Notes under the pieces: model-generated
Database searches by the model: none
What the model saw: the letters and a program-made list of their open reading frames with translations, nothing else
Told to the model about the DNA's origin: nothing
Origin: JBHFEI01 sp041928815
Lineage (GTDB): Bacteria; Pseudomonadota; Alphaproteobacteria; Rhizobiales; Rhizobiaceae
Direction: 5' to 3'
Length of the DNA stretch: 64,000 nt
Assembly: GCF_041928815.1 (NCBI RefSeq)
Contig: NZ_JBHFEI010000018.1
Coordinates: 1-64,000 of the forward strand
Program-made: the position numbers and the translations under genes
Shown here: positions 1 through 8,770 of the stretch, piece by piece
Position numbering within the stretch: position 1 is the stretch's first letter
Layout of the letters: each line of letters starts with the position of its first letter

Positions 1-423
1 TCACCAGGACCAGTGAATCAGACAAGCCCGACCGCGTGAATCATCAATCCGACTCCGCGTTCATCGAAGACGCTCTAGGCTGGAACTCATCGTGGGTTTG
101 GACCCCAAGAATCCCGGTGCCGAGCAGGAGCATGTTTGGGTGCCACCGACTATGCTCCTGCTTCTCGAAAAAGCCACGTGGCTGAGTAGGTGGCGGTGAT
201 GGAAACCTTAGAAGAAGTTGTCTGTAGGCAATTCAAATACTTATGTTGAAATGATGTTAAAGTGGGAAATGTCTTTGGTTCGATTCCCATCAAGGCGAGG
301 CTGTGACCGCTTAGCGCCTTCATCTCGGAAGTAGAGGCCCCGCCTGCGTACCCGAAAGCGGACACGAACCATGAAAACGCCTGTCGCCAGTGCGTCAGGA
401 TCGGCCTTCCGGCAATCGCTCAG
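1..423. other. Non-coding leader with a degraded repeat
   Basis: I see no convincing gene here. The only open frame (complement of 150-365, 71 codons) has no recognisable domain and ends inside a repeat-like segment (307-363) that recurs at 1111-1169. It is best read as intergenic or degraded sequence. Confidence 0.5.
307..363. repeat. Dispersed repeat copy A
   Basis: This roughly 57-bp segment runs from ccgcttagcgccttc to gaaagcggac and matches 1111-1169 at both ends (cgcttagcgccttc and gaaagcggac), with a diverged middle. On the minus strand both begin GTCCGCTTTC and end GGCGCTAAGCGG. I cannot tell which repeat family it is. Confidence 0.5.
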
Positions 424-915
424 TCAATCTAACAGCTTGAATAGTAACGTCGTGATCAGCTTGCTTGGATCAGGTTCGACAGAGGGATTGTTATCGTAGA
501 CTTCGAGCCGGGCGGTAAAGAGCTCGCCTGCCTCCGTGCTCCTTGCATCCCATTTCAAACCCTTCTCTTTTGCCCATCCGACAAGCATGGCGGTGGCATC
601 GTAAAGTCCCTCATACGGACCGGTATAGGTCATTCGGACGTATCGTCCGGCCGGCAGAACGCCTTCAACGAGACGACCCGAAAGAGGAATGAGTGCATCA
701 TTGATTATGCCCACTTCGATTTCAAGATGCGGCATAGCGACGAGGTTATACTTGATGAACTCGACCCCAACTGGCGAAACACCCGCGCGCGCAAACGCAT
801 CGAAAAGTTCGTCGAAGGCTGGACCGACCTGCTGGTCGAACGGGATCATAACGGGCAGACGAACCGCGACATACCGCTGTGGTTCGCGTTCGAGCATCTC
901 AGGCATCGTCAGCAT
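424..915 (-). CDS. GyrI-like effector-binding domain protein
   Basis: A 163-residue protein resembling stand-alone GyrI/SOUL-type small-molecule binding domains (the AraC effector-binding fold). It has the usual pattern of a predicted beta strand (YVAVRLPV), a FDELFDAFARAGV helix, and a later GRYVRMTYTGPYEGLYDA segment. No DNA-binding domain is attached. I chose the ATG at 915 because a GGGAAGG ribosome site lies just upstream. The open frame continues further upstream, but that part is low-complexity and lies in the repeat-bearing intergenic region. A role in sensing or sequestering a small hydrophobic compound is known for the family; the ligand here is unknown. Confidence 0.72.
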   Translation of the reverse strand: MLTMPEMLEREPQRYVAVRLPVMIPFDQQVGPAFDELFDAFARAGVSPVGVEFIKYNLVAMPHLEIEVGIINDALIPLSGRLVEGVLPAGRYVRMTYTGPYEGLYDATAMLVGWAKEKGLKWDARSTEAGELFTARLEVYDNNPSVEPDPSKLITTLLFKLLD

Positions 916-1110
916 TGGCCTTCCCTCTTCGTCTTCAAGACCTCGGGAATATAAACCGGCCGATACGCCAGTTCCTGGATTTTTTGGCAGGTTATCGCCG
1001 AAGCGTTCTCGCCGTTCGCGTGCGGCCGAACACGGACCACATAGTCCGAGGCGGCGATTTTCGGTTTGCCCGATTGGCGCCCCCGCACACGAACCGATGC
1101 GAAATGAGTT

Positions 1111-1169
1111 CCGCTTAGCGCCTTCGTTTCGGACATAGACGCCATCTCTGCAAGTGCCTGAAAGCGGAC
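1111..1169. repeat. Dispersed repeat copy B
   Basis: Second copy of the segment at 307-363. The outer 12-15 bases are nearly identical and the core differs. The rest of 916-1304 holds no gene I can support. Confidence 0.5.
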
Positions 1170-1304
1170 TCAGCTTGCTTTGGTGGCGTCTTCTCATCTG
1201 TGCGCGTTTCCAACGATGTAATCCATACGTCCCCCCGGATCCCTATCGCAGATGACGTGTGCAGCCTGGCATCTCCAGGGCGTCAAGCTGGACAGATGCG
1301 TCCC

Positions 1305-1341
1305 TTGACTTTTGATTATGGTCATCATATTTAATGATGAC
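1305..1341 (+). promoter_or_regulatory. Promoter with palindromic operator (TetR candidate)
   Basis: A -35-like TTGACT (1305-1310), 17-base spacer and TATTTA (1328-1333) precede the SDR at 1401. The palindrome GTCATCAT-ATTTA-ATGATGAC (1321-1341) covers the -10. The same GATGAC/GTCATC half-sites occur at 3819-3849 and 6088-6099, so one of the two TetR proteins nearby probably binds all three. Binding itself is inferred. Confidence 0.65.
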
Positions 1342-1400
1342 GAACATAATCAAAACTGGTTGTCCTGAGGTCGGCCAGCGTAAATGAAGAGGCAAGTCGC

Positions 1401-2213
1401 ATGAGCAGGCAACAGAAGACAGCATTCTTGACGGGCGCATCAAGCGGGATTGGCAAGGCCACGGCCCTATCTCTCACGAAGGCTGGATACCGGGTCATCG
1501 GTACAAGCCGGACCGCAAAGCCTGGCGAAATCCGGGATGGGATCTGTCTGATCGCCTGCGACGTCACGTCGGATGCTTCTGTTGCAGGAGCGGTGGCATC
1601 AGCGCATGCTGAGCTTGGACGCATCGATCTTGTCGTCAACAATGCAGGCTTCGGTATCGTTGGCGCCGCAGAAGAAAGTTCGATCGAGCAGGTGCGGGCG
1701 CTCTACGACACCAATGTCCTCGGTGTCGTGCGTGTGACCAACGCTGTGCTTCCAATCATGCGTGCGCAGGGCAGTGGTCGGATTCTGAACGTCGGGTCCG
1801 GACTTGGTTTCATCCCCGCACCGTTCAACACGCATTATTCGGCCACCAAGCACGCGCTGGAAGGCTATTCGGAATCGCTCGATCACGAAGTCCGCGGTTT
1901 CGGCATTCGTGTCCTGATGATCGAGCCGGGTACGACGGCCACCTCCTTCGAAGCAAGCTCCGTCCCCGCAGACACGGCGCTCAAAGACTACGATCGCCTG
2001 CGTGTCGGCTACAACGTCGCCTATGCCAAGGCGATGGAAGCGGCAGACACGGCGCAAAGCGTTGCCGACACCATTGTCCGGGCGGCGACCGACAAGGCGC
2101 CGAAGCTGCGCTATCCCTCCGGCAAAGTGGCGCAGCAAGGCGCCTTTGCCCGCCGCTTCCTGCCGCGTGGCCTCTTCGACAAAGTGCTGCACAAGCAGTT
2201 TGGTCTCGGCTAG
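1401..2213 (+). CDS. SDR family oxidoreductase
   Basis: A 270-residue classical short-chain dehydrogenase. The cofactor motif TGASSGIG is at residues 11-18, NNAG at 80-83, and the catalytic Ser/Tyr/Lys set is visible as S133 and Y146-x3-K150 (YSATK). An Arg after the second strand (GTSR) favours NADPH. The substrate is not readable from sequence. It is the first gene of a likely operon with the MDR at 2266 and the thioesterase at 3274, and its promoter carries a palindromic operator. A role in reducing reactive carbonyls or aldehydes under TetR control is inference. Confidence 0.9.
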   Translation: MSRQQKTAFLTGASSGIGKATALSLTKAGYRVIGTSRTAKPGEIRDGICLIACDVTSDASVAGAVASAHAELGRIDLVVNNAGFGIVGAAEESSIEQVRALYDTNVLGVVRVTNAVLPIMRAQGSGRILNVGSGLGFIPAPFNTHYSATKHALEGYSESLDHEVRGFGIRVLMIEPGTTATSFEASSVPADTALKDYDRLRVGYNVAYAKAMEAADTAQSVADTIVRAATDKAPKLRYPSGKVAQQGAFARRFLPRGLFDKVLHKQFGLG

Positions 2214-2265
2214 GGCCCCGCTTTCGGTGCCTGTGGAAGACCTCGTATAATTGGAGAGCAAGCCG

Positions 2266-3267
2266 ATGAAGGCTTTTATCGTTGAGAAATACAAGAAGAA
2301 CGGCCCGCTGCGAATGATCGATGCGGCAGAGCCTGTGCTTGGCGCGAATGACGTCCTGGTGGAGATCAAGGCGACGGCCGTCAATCTGCTGGATTCCAAG
2401 ATCAGGGATGGCGAATTCAAGCCGCTTCTGGCCTACAAGCCGCCGTTCATCCTCGGGCATGATCTGGCCGGCACGGTCATCGCCGTCGGCTCAAGTGTCC
2501 GTCGCTTCAATGTCGGCGACGAGGTCTATTCGCGGCCGAGAGATCACCGGATTGGTACATTCGCACAGCGTCTTGCTGTTCATGAAAGCGATGTCGCCCT
2601 CAAGCCCAAGAACCTCTCCTGGGTCGAAGCGGCTTCCATTCCACTGGTCGGTCTGACGGCCTGGCAGGCGTTTGTCGAACTTGCCAAGCTCCGCAAAGGG
2701 CAGAAGGTGTTCATCCAGGCGGGTTCTGGCGGCGTGGGCACCTTCGCCATCCAGCTTGCCAAGCATCTGGGCGCCTTTGTCGCGACTACCACGAGTGCGA
2801 AAAATGCCGAGCTTGTCCGCTCTCTCGGCGCTGATGTCGTGATCGACTACAAGGCCCAGGACTTCGAAACCGTCTTGTCCGGCTATGACCTTGTGCTTCA
2901 CAGCCAGGATCAGAAGGCGTTGGAAAAGTCGCTTCGTGTCCTCAAGCCAGGCGGCCATCTCATCTCGATCTCGGGACCGCCGGACCCGCAATTCGCCACA
3001 ACACTGGGGCTGAATTTCGTGCTGAAGCTTCTCTTCACCGTGCTCAGCAGAGGGGTGCGGAAAGAGGCGCGGCGGCGTGGCCTGCGCTACGACTTCCTGT
3101 TCATGCGCGGCGATGGCCAGCCATTGTCCGAGATCACCTCCCTCATCGAGAATGGCGTTATCAAGCCGGTCGTGGACAGGATCTTCCCGTTTGAACGAAC
3201 CGGTGAAGCGTTGGCCTATGTCGAGACAGGGCGCGCCAAGGGCAAGGTCGTCATTGAGGTGCAATAA
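2266..3267 (+). CDS. NADP-dependent MDR oxidoreductase, quinone-oxidoreductase type
   Basis: A 333-residue medium-chain dehydrogenase/reductase. The N-terminal GroES-like half has GHDLAGTV (64-71), and the Rossmann half has GSGGVG (153-158). The Cys/His catalytic-zinc ligands are absent, which fits the zinc-free quinone oxidoreductase/enone reductase branch. These enzymes reduce quinones or alpha,beta-unsaturated ketones with NADPH in the cytosol. The start is the ATG at 2266, preceded by GGAG with 9-base spacing; a TTG fifteen bases upstream is less likely. It lies 52 bp after the SDR and 6 bp before the thioesterase, so the three are probably one transcript. Confidence 0.9.
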   Translation: MKAFIVEKYKKNGPLRMIDAAEPVLGANDVLVEIKATAVNLLDSKIRDGEFKPLLAYKPPFILGHDLAGTVIAVGSSVRRFNVGDEVYSRPRDHRIGTFAQRLAVHESDVALKPKNLSWVEAASIPLVGLTAWQAFVELAKLRKGQKVFIQAGSGGVGTFAIQLAKHLGAFVATTTSAKNAELVRSLGADVVIDYKAQDFETVLSGYDLVLHSQDQKALEKSLRVLKPGGHLISISGPPDPQFATTLGLNFVLKLLFTVLSRGVRKEARRRGLRYDFLFMRGDGQPLSEITSLIENGVIKPVVDRIFPFERTGEALAYVETGRAKGKVVIEVQ

Positions 3268-3273
3268 GTACCG

Positions 3274-3753
3274 ATGAGTGAAACCCCCGAACCGGTATTT
3301 GGCATCGCGACGCTGGAGCAAATCTCTGACATGTCCGGCAAGGAGCATCTGCAGGCGATCATCGACGGGGTTTTGCCAGCGCCGCCGATTGCCAGAACCC
3401 TGTCGTTTCGAATGGTGGAGGTTGGGGACGGCGAGGTTCTGTTCGAAGCCACTCCAGGCCCCGATCTTCTCAATCCCATGGGCGGCGTGCATGGCGGCTG
3501 GGCTCTGACATTAATCGATACGGTGACGGGATGTGCCGCGCATTCGACGCTCCCTGCGGGTGTCGGCTATGCCAGCATCGAGACCAAGGCCAATTTCTCG
3601 CGTCCAATCAAGGCCGATACGGGGCTGGTGCGCGCCGAGGGGCGTGTGGTCAGCAAAGGCCGCACGATCATTTCTGCCGAAGGCAAGATCATCGATCGTG
3701 AGGGCCGGGTGCTGGCCCATGGAACGTCGACGCTGATGGTTTTGCCGCGATAG
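3274..3753 (+). CDS. PaaI-family hotdog thioesterase
   Basis: A 159-residue hotdog-fold protein. The signature N-P-M-G-G-V-H-G-G (67-75) followed by an acidic residue at D82 on the long helix matches PaaI/YbgC-like acyl-CoA thioesterases. Members hydrolyse aromatic or medium-chain acyl-CoA; the substrate here is unknown. It sits 6 bp behind the MDR gene, so it is presumably cotranscribed and under the same operator. Confidence 0.85.
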   Translation: MSETPEPVFGIATLEQISDMSGKEHLQAIIDGVLPAPPIARTLSFRMVEVGDGEVLFEATPGPDLLNPMGGVHGGWALTLIDTVTGCAAHSTLPAGVGYASIETKANFSRPIKADTGLVRAEGRVVSKGRTIISAEGKIIDREGRVLAHGTSTLMVLPR

Positions 3754-3796
3754 CCATCCTGCCTCGCCGTTAGAGTAAATTACCTCAGGCAGGTTC

Positions 3797-3849
3797 TTGA
3801 CATTAAATATGACGATCATCATCTATCATTTTAGATGACGAACGTCATC
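3797..3849 (+). promoter_or_regulatory. Promoter with two nested palindromes (TetR candidate)
   Basis: TTGACA at 3797-3802 is a perfect -35. Downstream are TCATCTA-N6-TAGATGA (3819-3838) and GATGACG-AA-CGTCATC (3834-3849), overlapping each other. The half-sites match those at 1321-1341 and 6088-6099. It drives the SDR at 3882. The -10 is not clear. Confidence 0.6.
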
Positions 3850-3881
3850 AAAGAATCATTCAAAGACGAAAGAAGCGATAC

Positions 3882-4664
3882 ATGTCTTCCAAATCCAAAG
3901 TCCTCATCACCGGCGCCTCGACAGGGATCGGTGCGACCTATGCAAAGCGGTTCGCGGAGCGCGGCCACGATCTAGTGCTCGTCGCGCGTTCGGTCGAAAA
4001 GCTCGAGGCGAATGCCGTTGAACTGAGACAGCAGACGGGTGTGACCGTTGATCTCCTGCCTGCCGATCTGACGACAGAAGCTGGCTTGCTGGCTGTGGAA
4101 GCACGACTGCGCGATGACGCATCGATTGGCATTCTCGTCAACAATGCAGGCAGCAATGTTGGCGGCTCCTTCGTCACGCAGAGCATCGATGACCTGACGA
4201 AGCTGGTGACGCTCAACGCGACCAGCGTCATGCGTCTCTCGCATGCCGTCGCCCCGCGCTTCGCCGAGAAGGGTGAGGGCTCGATCGTCAATATCAGCTC
4301 CGTGCTTGCTTTTGCCCCGGAATGGCAGACCTCCGTCTATACGGCGACAAAGTCGTTCGTCCTGTTGCTGTCCCAGGCCCTTCAGGCGGAACTTGGCCCG
4401 AAGGGCGTCTATGTCCAGGCGGTTCTGCCTGCGGCGACGCGCACTGAGATCTGGAACTTCGTTGATGAAGACAAGCGTCCGCCGTTGATGGAAGTCTCCG
4501 AGTTGGTCGACGCTGCTTTGGTCGGATATGACCGCCGGGAGCCAATCACAATCCCCCATCTTCACCGTGAGGCCTTTTGGGAGGTTCTGGAGGCAGCGCG
4601 TCTGACTTTCCTGGATGATACCAGCCATATCACCGCAGCAAATCGCTATCTCAAAGCGACCTGA
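3882..4664 (+). CDS. SDR family oxidoreductase
   Basis: A 260-residue SDR with GASTGIG (11-17), NNAG (87-90), a Ser pair at 139-140 and the Y153-x3-K157 active site (YTATK). An Arg at 36 (VAR) suggests NADP preference. It resembles the DltE/YqjQ-like group of uncharacterised SDRs. It has its own promoter with two overlapping palindromes related to those in front of the SDR at 1401, so both units are probably controlled together. The substrate is unknown. Confidence 0.88.
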   Translation: MSSKSKVLITGASTGIGATYAKRFAERGHDLVLVARSVEKLEANAVELRQQTGVTVDLLPADLTTEAGLLAVEARLRDDASIGILVNNAGSNVGGSFVTQSIDDLTKLVTLNATSVMRLSHAVAPRFAEKGEGSIVNISSVLAFAPEWQTSVYTATKSFVLLLSQALQAELGPKGVYVQAVLPAATRTEIWNFVDEDKRPPLMEVSELVDAALVGYDRREPITIPHLHREAFWEVLEAARLTFLDDTSHITAANRYLKAT

Positions 4665-4867
4665 TCCAAGGTCTATTAAAGGCGCGGTCCAGGGACGCAC
4701 TGTTGTTGATGTGAACGCATGACGTTGCCCACTGCATGAAGCGCTTAGCGCGAAGTGATTGAGTGGCCTAACAGGGGGCACCCCGTGCCCCTGGCTTTCC
4801 TAGACGTGTTTTCTAACGGCAGGACGCGAACTTCTTCGTTGTCGCAGCCAAGGAACCGAGGAATGAA

Positions 4868-5446
4868 ATGAAAGTCACGCGCGAACAGGTCACCGAAAAC
4901 AGACGTCGGATTCTCGATGCCGCAAGCCGGCTTTTCCGAGCCAAGGGCTTTGAGAGCGTCACGGTTGCCGAAGTGATGCAAAGCGCCGGATTGACCCATG
5001 GTGGTTTCTACGGGCACTTTTCGTCGAAGGATGATCTGATCGAGCAGACGCTCGCGCATTGCCTGACGATGGGAAGCGATGAGCCCTTCGATCTGCAGGC
5101 CTATGTTGCGCATTACCTTTCGCCTGAGCACCGTGACAATCCAGCCAATGGCTGTCCGTTCGCCGCGCTCGCGGCGCATGTCCAGCGGCGGGGGCATGAT
5201 GCGCGGGCGGTTATGTCCGATGGCGCACGGACACTTGTCAGCCGGATGGCCGGCGATGAGGAGACGCAGGGTGGTACAGGACCTTCCATCATTGGTAGCT
5301 GGGCGGCCATGGTTGGCGCCATGATCCTTGCACGAGCTGTCAATGACCGAGATCTTTCGGACCGAATCCTTGAGGATACGCGCAGTCTGGTGGCTTCAAC
5401 TCTGGCGCGGCCGAATACCGAAGTCACGGCTCTAACGGGCGCATAG
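4868..5446 (+). CDS. TetR/AcrR family regulator
   Basis: A 192-residue repressor. The N-terminal TetR helix-turn-helix is clear (VAEVMQSAGLTHGGFYGHF, about 33-51). The C-terminal ligand domain has a single Cys in the NGCPFAAL context at C96, shared in position and context with the neighbouring TetR (C105). In NemR, a TetR regulator of electrophile response, a Cys at a comparable position is the sensor; a redox or electrophile role here is inference from that and from the oxidoreductase neighbours. It ends at a hairpin terminator and faces the second TetR gene. Confidence 0.9.
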   Translation: MKVTREQVTENRRRILDAASRLFRAKGFESVTVAEVMQSAGLTHGGFYGHFSSKDDLIEQTLAHCLTMGSDEPFDLQAYVAHYLSPEHRDNPANGCPFAALAAHVQRRGHDARAVMSDGARTLVSRMAGDEETQGGTGPSIIGSWAAMVGAMILARAVNDRDLSDRILEDTRSLVASTLARPNTEVTALTGA

Positions 5447-5463
5447 TTCTCGCGTTTAAAGGT

Positions 5464-5491
5464 GTCGCGATCCTCGCGACGTTTCATTTTT
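5464..5491 (+). terminator. Rho-independent terminator
   Basis: A perfect 7-bp stem GTCGCGA-tcc-TCGCGAC (5464-5480) is followed by the T-rich tract gtttcattttt. It sits 17 bases after the TetR stop, between convergent genes. Confidence 0.6.
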
Positions 5492-6053
5492 GAAGGATAG
5501 AATGAGCCGCTGCTTCAAGGATTTCGCTGGAAACTGCTGTATCTTCTACCGCTCGTGCCAGGACCAAGGCGCCCACCATCGTCGCCATGGTCGCGATCGC
5601 TTCTTGCCGACTGGAACCCTTTCCTTCGGTTTCAACCACGGATTCGAGAAGTGTGATCTGGTCCTCGATGCCCCGTTGCATCACACGACGGGCCTCCGGA
5701 CCATGGCGTGCAACATCGGGGCCGAGTGCCGCAAAAGCACAGCCCTCTGCAACACCGTTACGGTGCTGGCCGGAAAGATAAAGCCCGACGGCCTTCTCCA
5801 ACGACGCGCGCTTGTCCTTGCCAATCAAGGACGACATGCGTTGCGCTGTCTGGTCCAGCGCCGCTTTCGTGGCCTTTGCGATGAGGTCGTCCTTGGATTC
5901 GAACTGCTTGTAAAAGCCGCCATGGGTTAGCCCCGCAGCCTGCATGAGCGTGCTTACGCCGACGCCGTCGAAACCCTTCTCGCGAAACAGCCGGCTGGAG
6001 GTCTCGATGACCTGCTGTCGGTTTTCCTCGGCCTTTTCCTTGGTCACCTTCAT
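5484..6053 (-). CDS. TetR/AcrR family regulator, likely autoregulated
   Basis: A 189-residue TetR paralogue of the gene at 4868: both start MKVT and share the HTH core AGLTHGGFY. The ligand domain has one notable Cys, C105 in EGCAFAAL, again in the NemR-like position. Its promoter (TTGAAC, 19-base spacer, TATAAT on the minus strand, 6111-6081) contains ATGATGAATGAC, which resembles the palindromes on the two SDR promoters. I infer that it represses itself and the oxidoreductase genes and is released by an electrophile or oxidant. Which of the two TetR proteins binds which site cannot be told from sequence. Confidence 0.9.
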   Translation of the reverse strand: MKVTKEKAEENRQQVIETSSRLFREKGFDGVGVSTLMQAAGLTHGGFYKQFESKDDLIAKATKAALDQTAQRMSSLIGKDKRASLEKAVGLYLSGQHRNGVAEGCAFAALGPDVARHGPEARRVMQRGIEDQITLLESVVETEGKGSSRQEAIATMATMVGALVLARAVEDTAVSSEILEAAAHSILQK

Positions 6054-6080
6054 GCGAATATCTCATTTGAACTAATGCCA

Positions 6081-6111
6081 ATTATATATGATGAATGACA
6101 TCCATGTTCAA
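6081..6111 (-). promoter_or_regulatory. Promoter and operator of the second tetR
   Basis: On the minus strand: TTGAAC (6111-6106), a 19-base spacer, and TATAAT (6086-6081), 28 bases before the start codon. The spacer contains GTCATTCATCAT (complement of 6088-6099), a variant of the operator half-sites at 1321 and 3819-3849. Confidence 0.6.
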
Positions 6112-6206
6112 CGGTGCTGGACGAAGAAGCGGTCATGAAGGCTTATCCGGGAGTCGACTGGCGTTGGGTGTCAGTTTTCTGACGCCTTAACTGAATCTGA
6201 AGCTCA

Positions 6207-6239
6207 GCTGTTGATTTGCAGTGAGAGCTGACCCGGGAT
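6207..6239 (+). repeat. IS21 left terminal inverted repeat
   Basis: It starts gctgttgatttgcagtgaga and is an exact reverse complement of 8771-8803. This is the outer end of the element. Confidence 0.93.
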
Positions 6240-6672
6240 CGCGGGATAATATCATCGAGAATTGACCCATGTTTGAACCGTCCCTCGCGTCATCGAAGCG
6301 GGGGCTCAGGAGTGATCGACATGGAGTTATTGAGCGTTATTCGTCGCTGGCGTCATCGCGATGATTTTTCGATCCGCGAGATTGCGCGTCGGACCGGTTT
6401 GTCGCGGAACACGATCCGTAAATATCTGCGGTCTGATGGCGTTGAGCCGAAGTTCAAGGTGCCGGACCGGCCGAGCAAACTCGATCCGTTTGCCGATCGG
6501 CTTTCCGCCTGGCTCAAATCCGAGACCAACAAACCGCGCAAACAGAAGCGCACGATGAAGCAGCTTCATGTCGATCTGCTGAGCCTCGGCTGTGATGGTT
6601 CGTATTGCCGGGTTGCGGCCTTTACTCGCGAATGGAAGGCGGACTGGCACAGGGAGCGCCAGACGACCGGGC

Positions 6673-6692
6673 GCGGAACGTTGCGGAACGTT
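6673..6692 (+). repeat. 10-bp tandem duplication inside istA
   Basis: gcggaacgtt occurs twice in a row (6673-6682, 6683-6692). Deleting one copy restores GRGTFVPLMF, so this duplication is the frameshift. Confidence 0.9.
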
Positions 6693-7056
6693 CGTGCCCC
6701 TGATGTTTGAGCCGGGCGAAGCCTTCCAGTTCGACTGGTCAGAAGACTGGGCGATCATCGGCAGCGAGCGGACCAAACTGCAGGTCGCTCATACCAAGCT
6801 GGCCTATTCCAGGGCCTTCATTGTCAGGGCCTACCTCCTGCAGACGCACGAGATGCTGTTCGACGCCCACAATCATGCTTTCCGCGTGTTTGGCGGCATC
6901 CCTCGCCGCGGCATCTACGACAACATGAAGACTGCGATCGACAAGGTCGGCCGCGGCAAGGAGCGAGACATCAATATCCGCTTTCAGGCGATGGCCAGCC
7001 ACTATCTCTTCGAACCGGAGTTCTGCAATCCGGCGTCCGGCTGGGGTGAGGAGGAC

Positions 7057-7087
7057 CGGGAAAACAGTCCAGTGGACTGTTTTCCCG
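7057..7087. repeat. Perfect palindrome inserted in istA
   Basis: Arms CGGGAAAACAGTCCA and TGGACTGTTTTCCCG (15 bp each) flank a single g. It sits in a block of about 75 bases (about 7046-7120) that has no counterpart in a normal IstA reading. It looks like a mobile palindromic element of the REP/RIME kind; similar palindromes are, as I recall, common in rhizobial genomes. No second copy was seen in this window. Confidence 0.75.
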
Positions 7088-7910
7088 AGGAACGCCCGAA
7101 GCTCAAGCGCAGGGCCGGGTGGGGCAGGTCGAGAAGAACATGTGAGGCATGCGCGTCATCGCTTCTTCCAGCCGATACCCCGCTTTCCATCTCTTGAAGC
7201 GCTGAACGCGTGGCTGGAGGCGCGCTGCAAAGCGTTCTGGACGGAGACACCCCACGGAAAGATGCAGGGTAACATCGCCGATATCTGGGCCGAGGAAGCG
7301 CGGTCTTTGATGCCCGTTACCCGGCTGTTCGATGGCTTCGTCGAATACACCAAACGCGTCTCGCCCACCTGCCTCGTGCATCTTGAACGCAATCGCTATA
7401 GCGTCCCGGCCTCCTTTGCCAATCGGCCGGTGAGCCTGCGGGTCTATCCCGATCGCGTCGTCATCGCTGCGGAAGGCCAGATCGTATGCGAGCATCGCCG
7501 CATCATCGACCGCTCCCATGACCGGCCTGGACAGACCGTCTACGACTGGCGGCACTATCTGGCCGTGCTCCAGCGCAAACCGGGCGCTCTGCGCAACGGT
7601 GCACCCTTCGCCGAGCTTCCCGAGGCATTCCGGACCTTGCAGCAATACCTGCTCAAGAAGCCGGGCGGCGACCGGGAAATGGTCGATATCCTCGCGCTTG
7701 TCCTAAAGCACGATGAACAGGCTGTCCTGTCGGCGGTCGATATGGCGCTGACGTCCGGCGTTCCGACCAAGACCCACGTGCTGAACCTGCTGCATCGCCT
7801 CGTCGATGGCAAATCCCTCACACCGCCCACCATCGACACACCGCAGGCCCTGACACTCATCAACGAGCCCAAAGCCAATGTCGAACGCTATGATGCGCTG
7901 AGAAAGACGG

Positions 7911-8746
7911 ATGCTCGCCATGCGTCATAACCCGGCAAGCGGCGCGATTGTCATCATGCTGCGTCAACTGAAGATGCACGGCATGGCGCAAGCCATCGGT
8001 GAACTGACCGAGCAGGGATCGCCGGCATTCGAGGCAGCCATTCCGATCCTGTCGCAGCTTTTGAAAGCAGAAACAGCCGAACGCGAGGTGCGATCGACCG
8101 CCTATCAGCTCAAGATCGCCCGCTTTCCGGCCTATCGTGATCTGAACGGCTTCGACTTCACCAGTAGTGAGGTCAACGAAGCGTTGGTGCGGCAGCTCCA
8201 TCGCTGCGACTTCCTCGACGAGGCCAACAACATCGTTCTGGTCGGTGGCCCAAACATATGGGGCTTGGCACGGGTAAGACCCATGTCGCCACCGCGATCG
8301 GCGTCCAGGCTATCGAGCATCACCACAAGCGGGTCCGGTTCTTCTCGACTGTGGAACTCGTCAATGCTCTCGAGCAGGAGAAGGCCCAGGGACGTGCTGG
8401 CCAGATCGCCAATCGTCTCGCCCATTCCGATCTCGTCATCCTCGATGAGCTGGGATACCTGCCGTTCAGTGCATCAGGGGGCGCGCTGCTCTTCCATCTG
8501 CTGAGCAAGCTCTACGAACGAACCAGCGTGATCATCACCACAAATCTGAGCTTCAGCGAATGGGCCAGCGTCTTCGGCGATGCCAAGATGACCACTGCAC
8601 TTCTCGATCGGCTCACGCATCATTGCCACATTCTTGAAACCGGAAACGACAGCTTCCGCTTCAAGAACAGCTCAGCCCAAGAACCCAAAACCAGAAAGGA
8701 CAGAAGCAAAATCTTGACCACCAACGCCGACCCGAAACATACCTAG
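7911..8746 (+). pseudogene. istB: istB ATPase (IS21), frameshifted
   Basis: The DnaC-like helper ATPase of IS21. The N-terminal half reads in one frame to VLVGGP, then the Walker A region GTGKTH and everything after it (Walker B LVILDELGYLP, then the ITTNLSF sensor) reads in another. About 14 extra bases (aaacatatggggcttg replacing a short stretch, near 8252-8267) explain the shift. The likely start is the ATG at 7911 or 7920, overlapping the end of istA. Confidence 0.9.
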
Positions 8747-8770
8747 AAGGCGCGTCAATTCTCGGCGCAA

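Larger units (their letters stand above)
6321..7930 (+). pseudogene. istA: istA transposase (IS21), frameshifted twice
   Basis: The N-terminal HTH (IREIARRTGLSRNTIRKYL) follows a good AGGAG site and the ATG at 6321. The catalytic DDE part begins at the FQFDWSEDW motif, which contains the first Asp. Two lesions break it. A tandem duplication of gcggaacgtt (6673-6692, 10 bp) moves the frame just before the FVPLMFEPG segment. About 75 extra bases carrying a 29-base palindrome (7046-7120) interrupt the protein after the ASGW segment and move the frame again. If both are removed, a normal IstA reading is restored. The 3' end overlaps istB. Confidence 0.9.
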
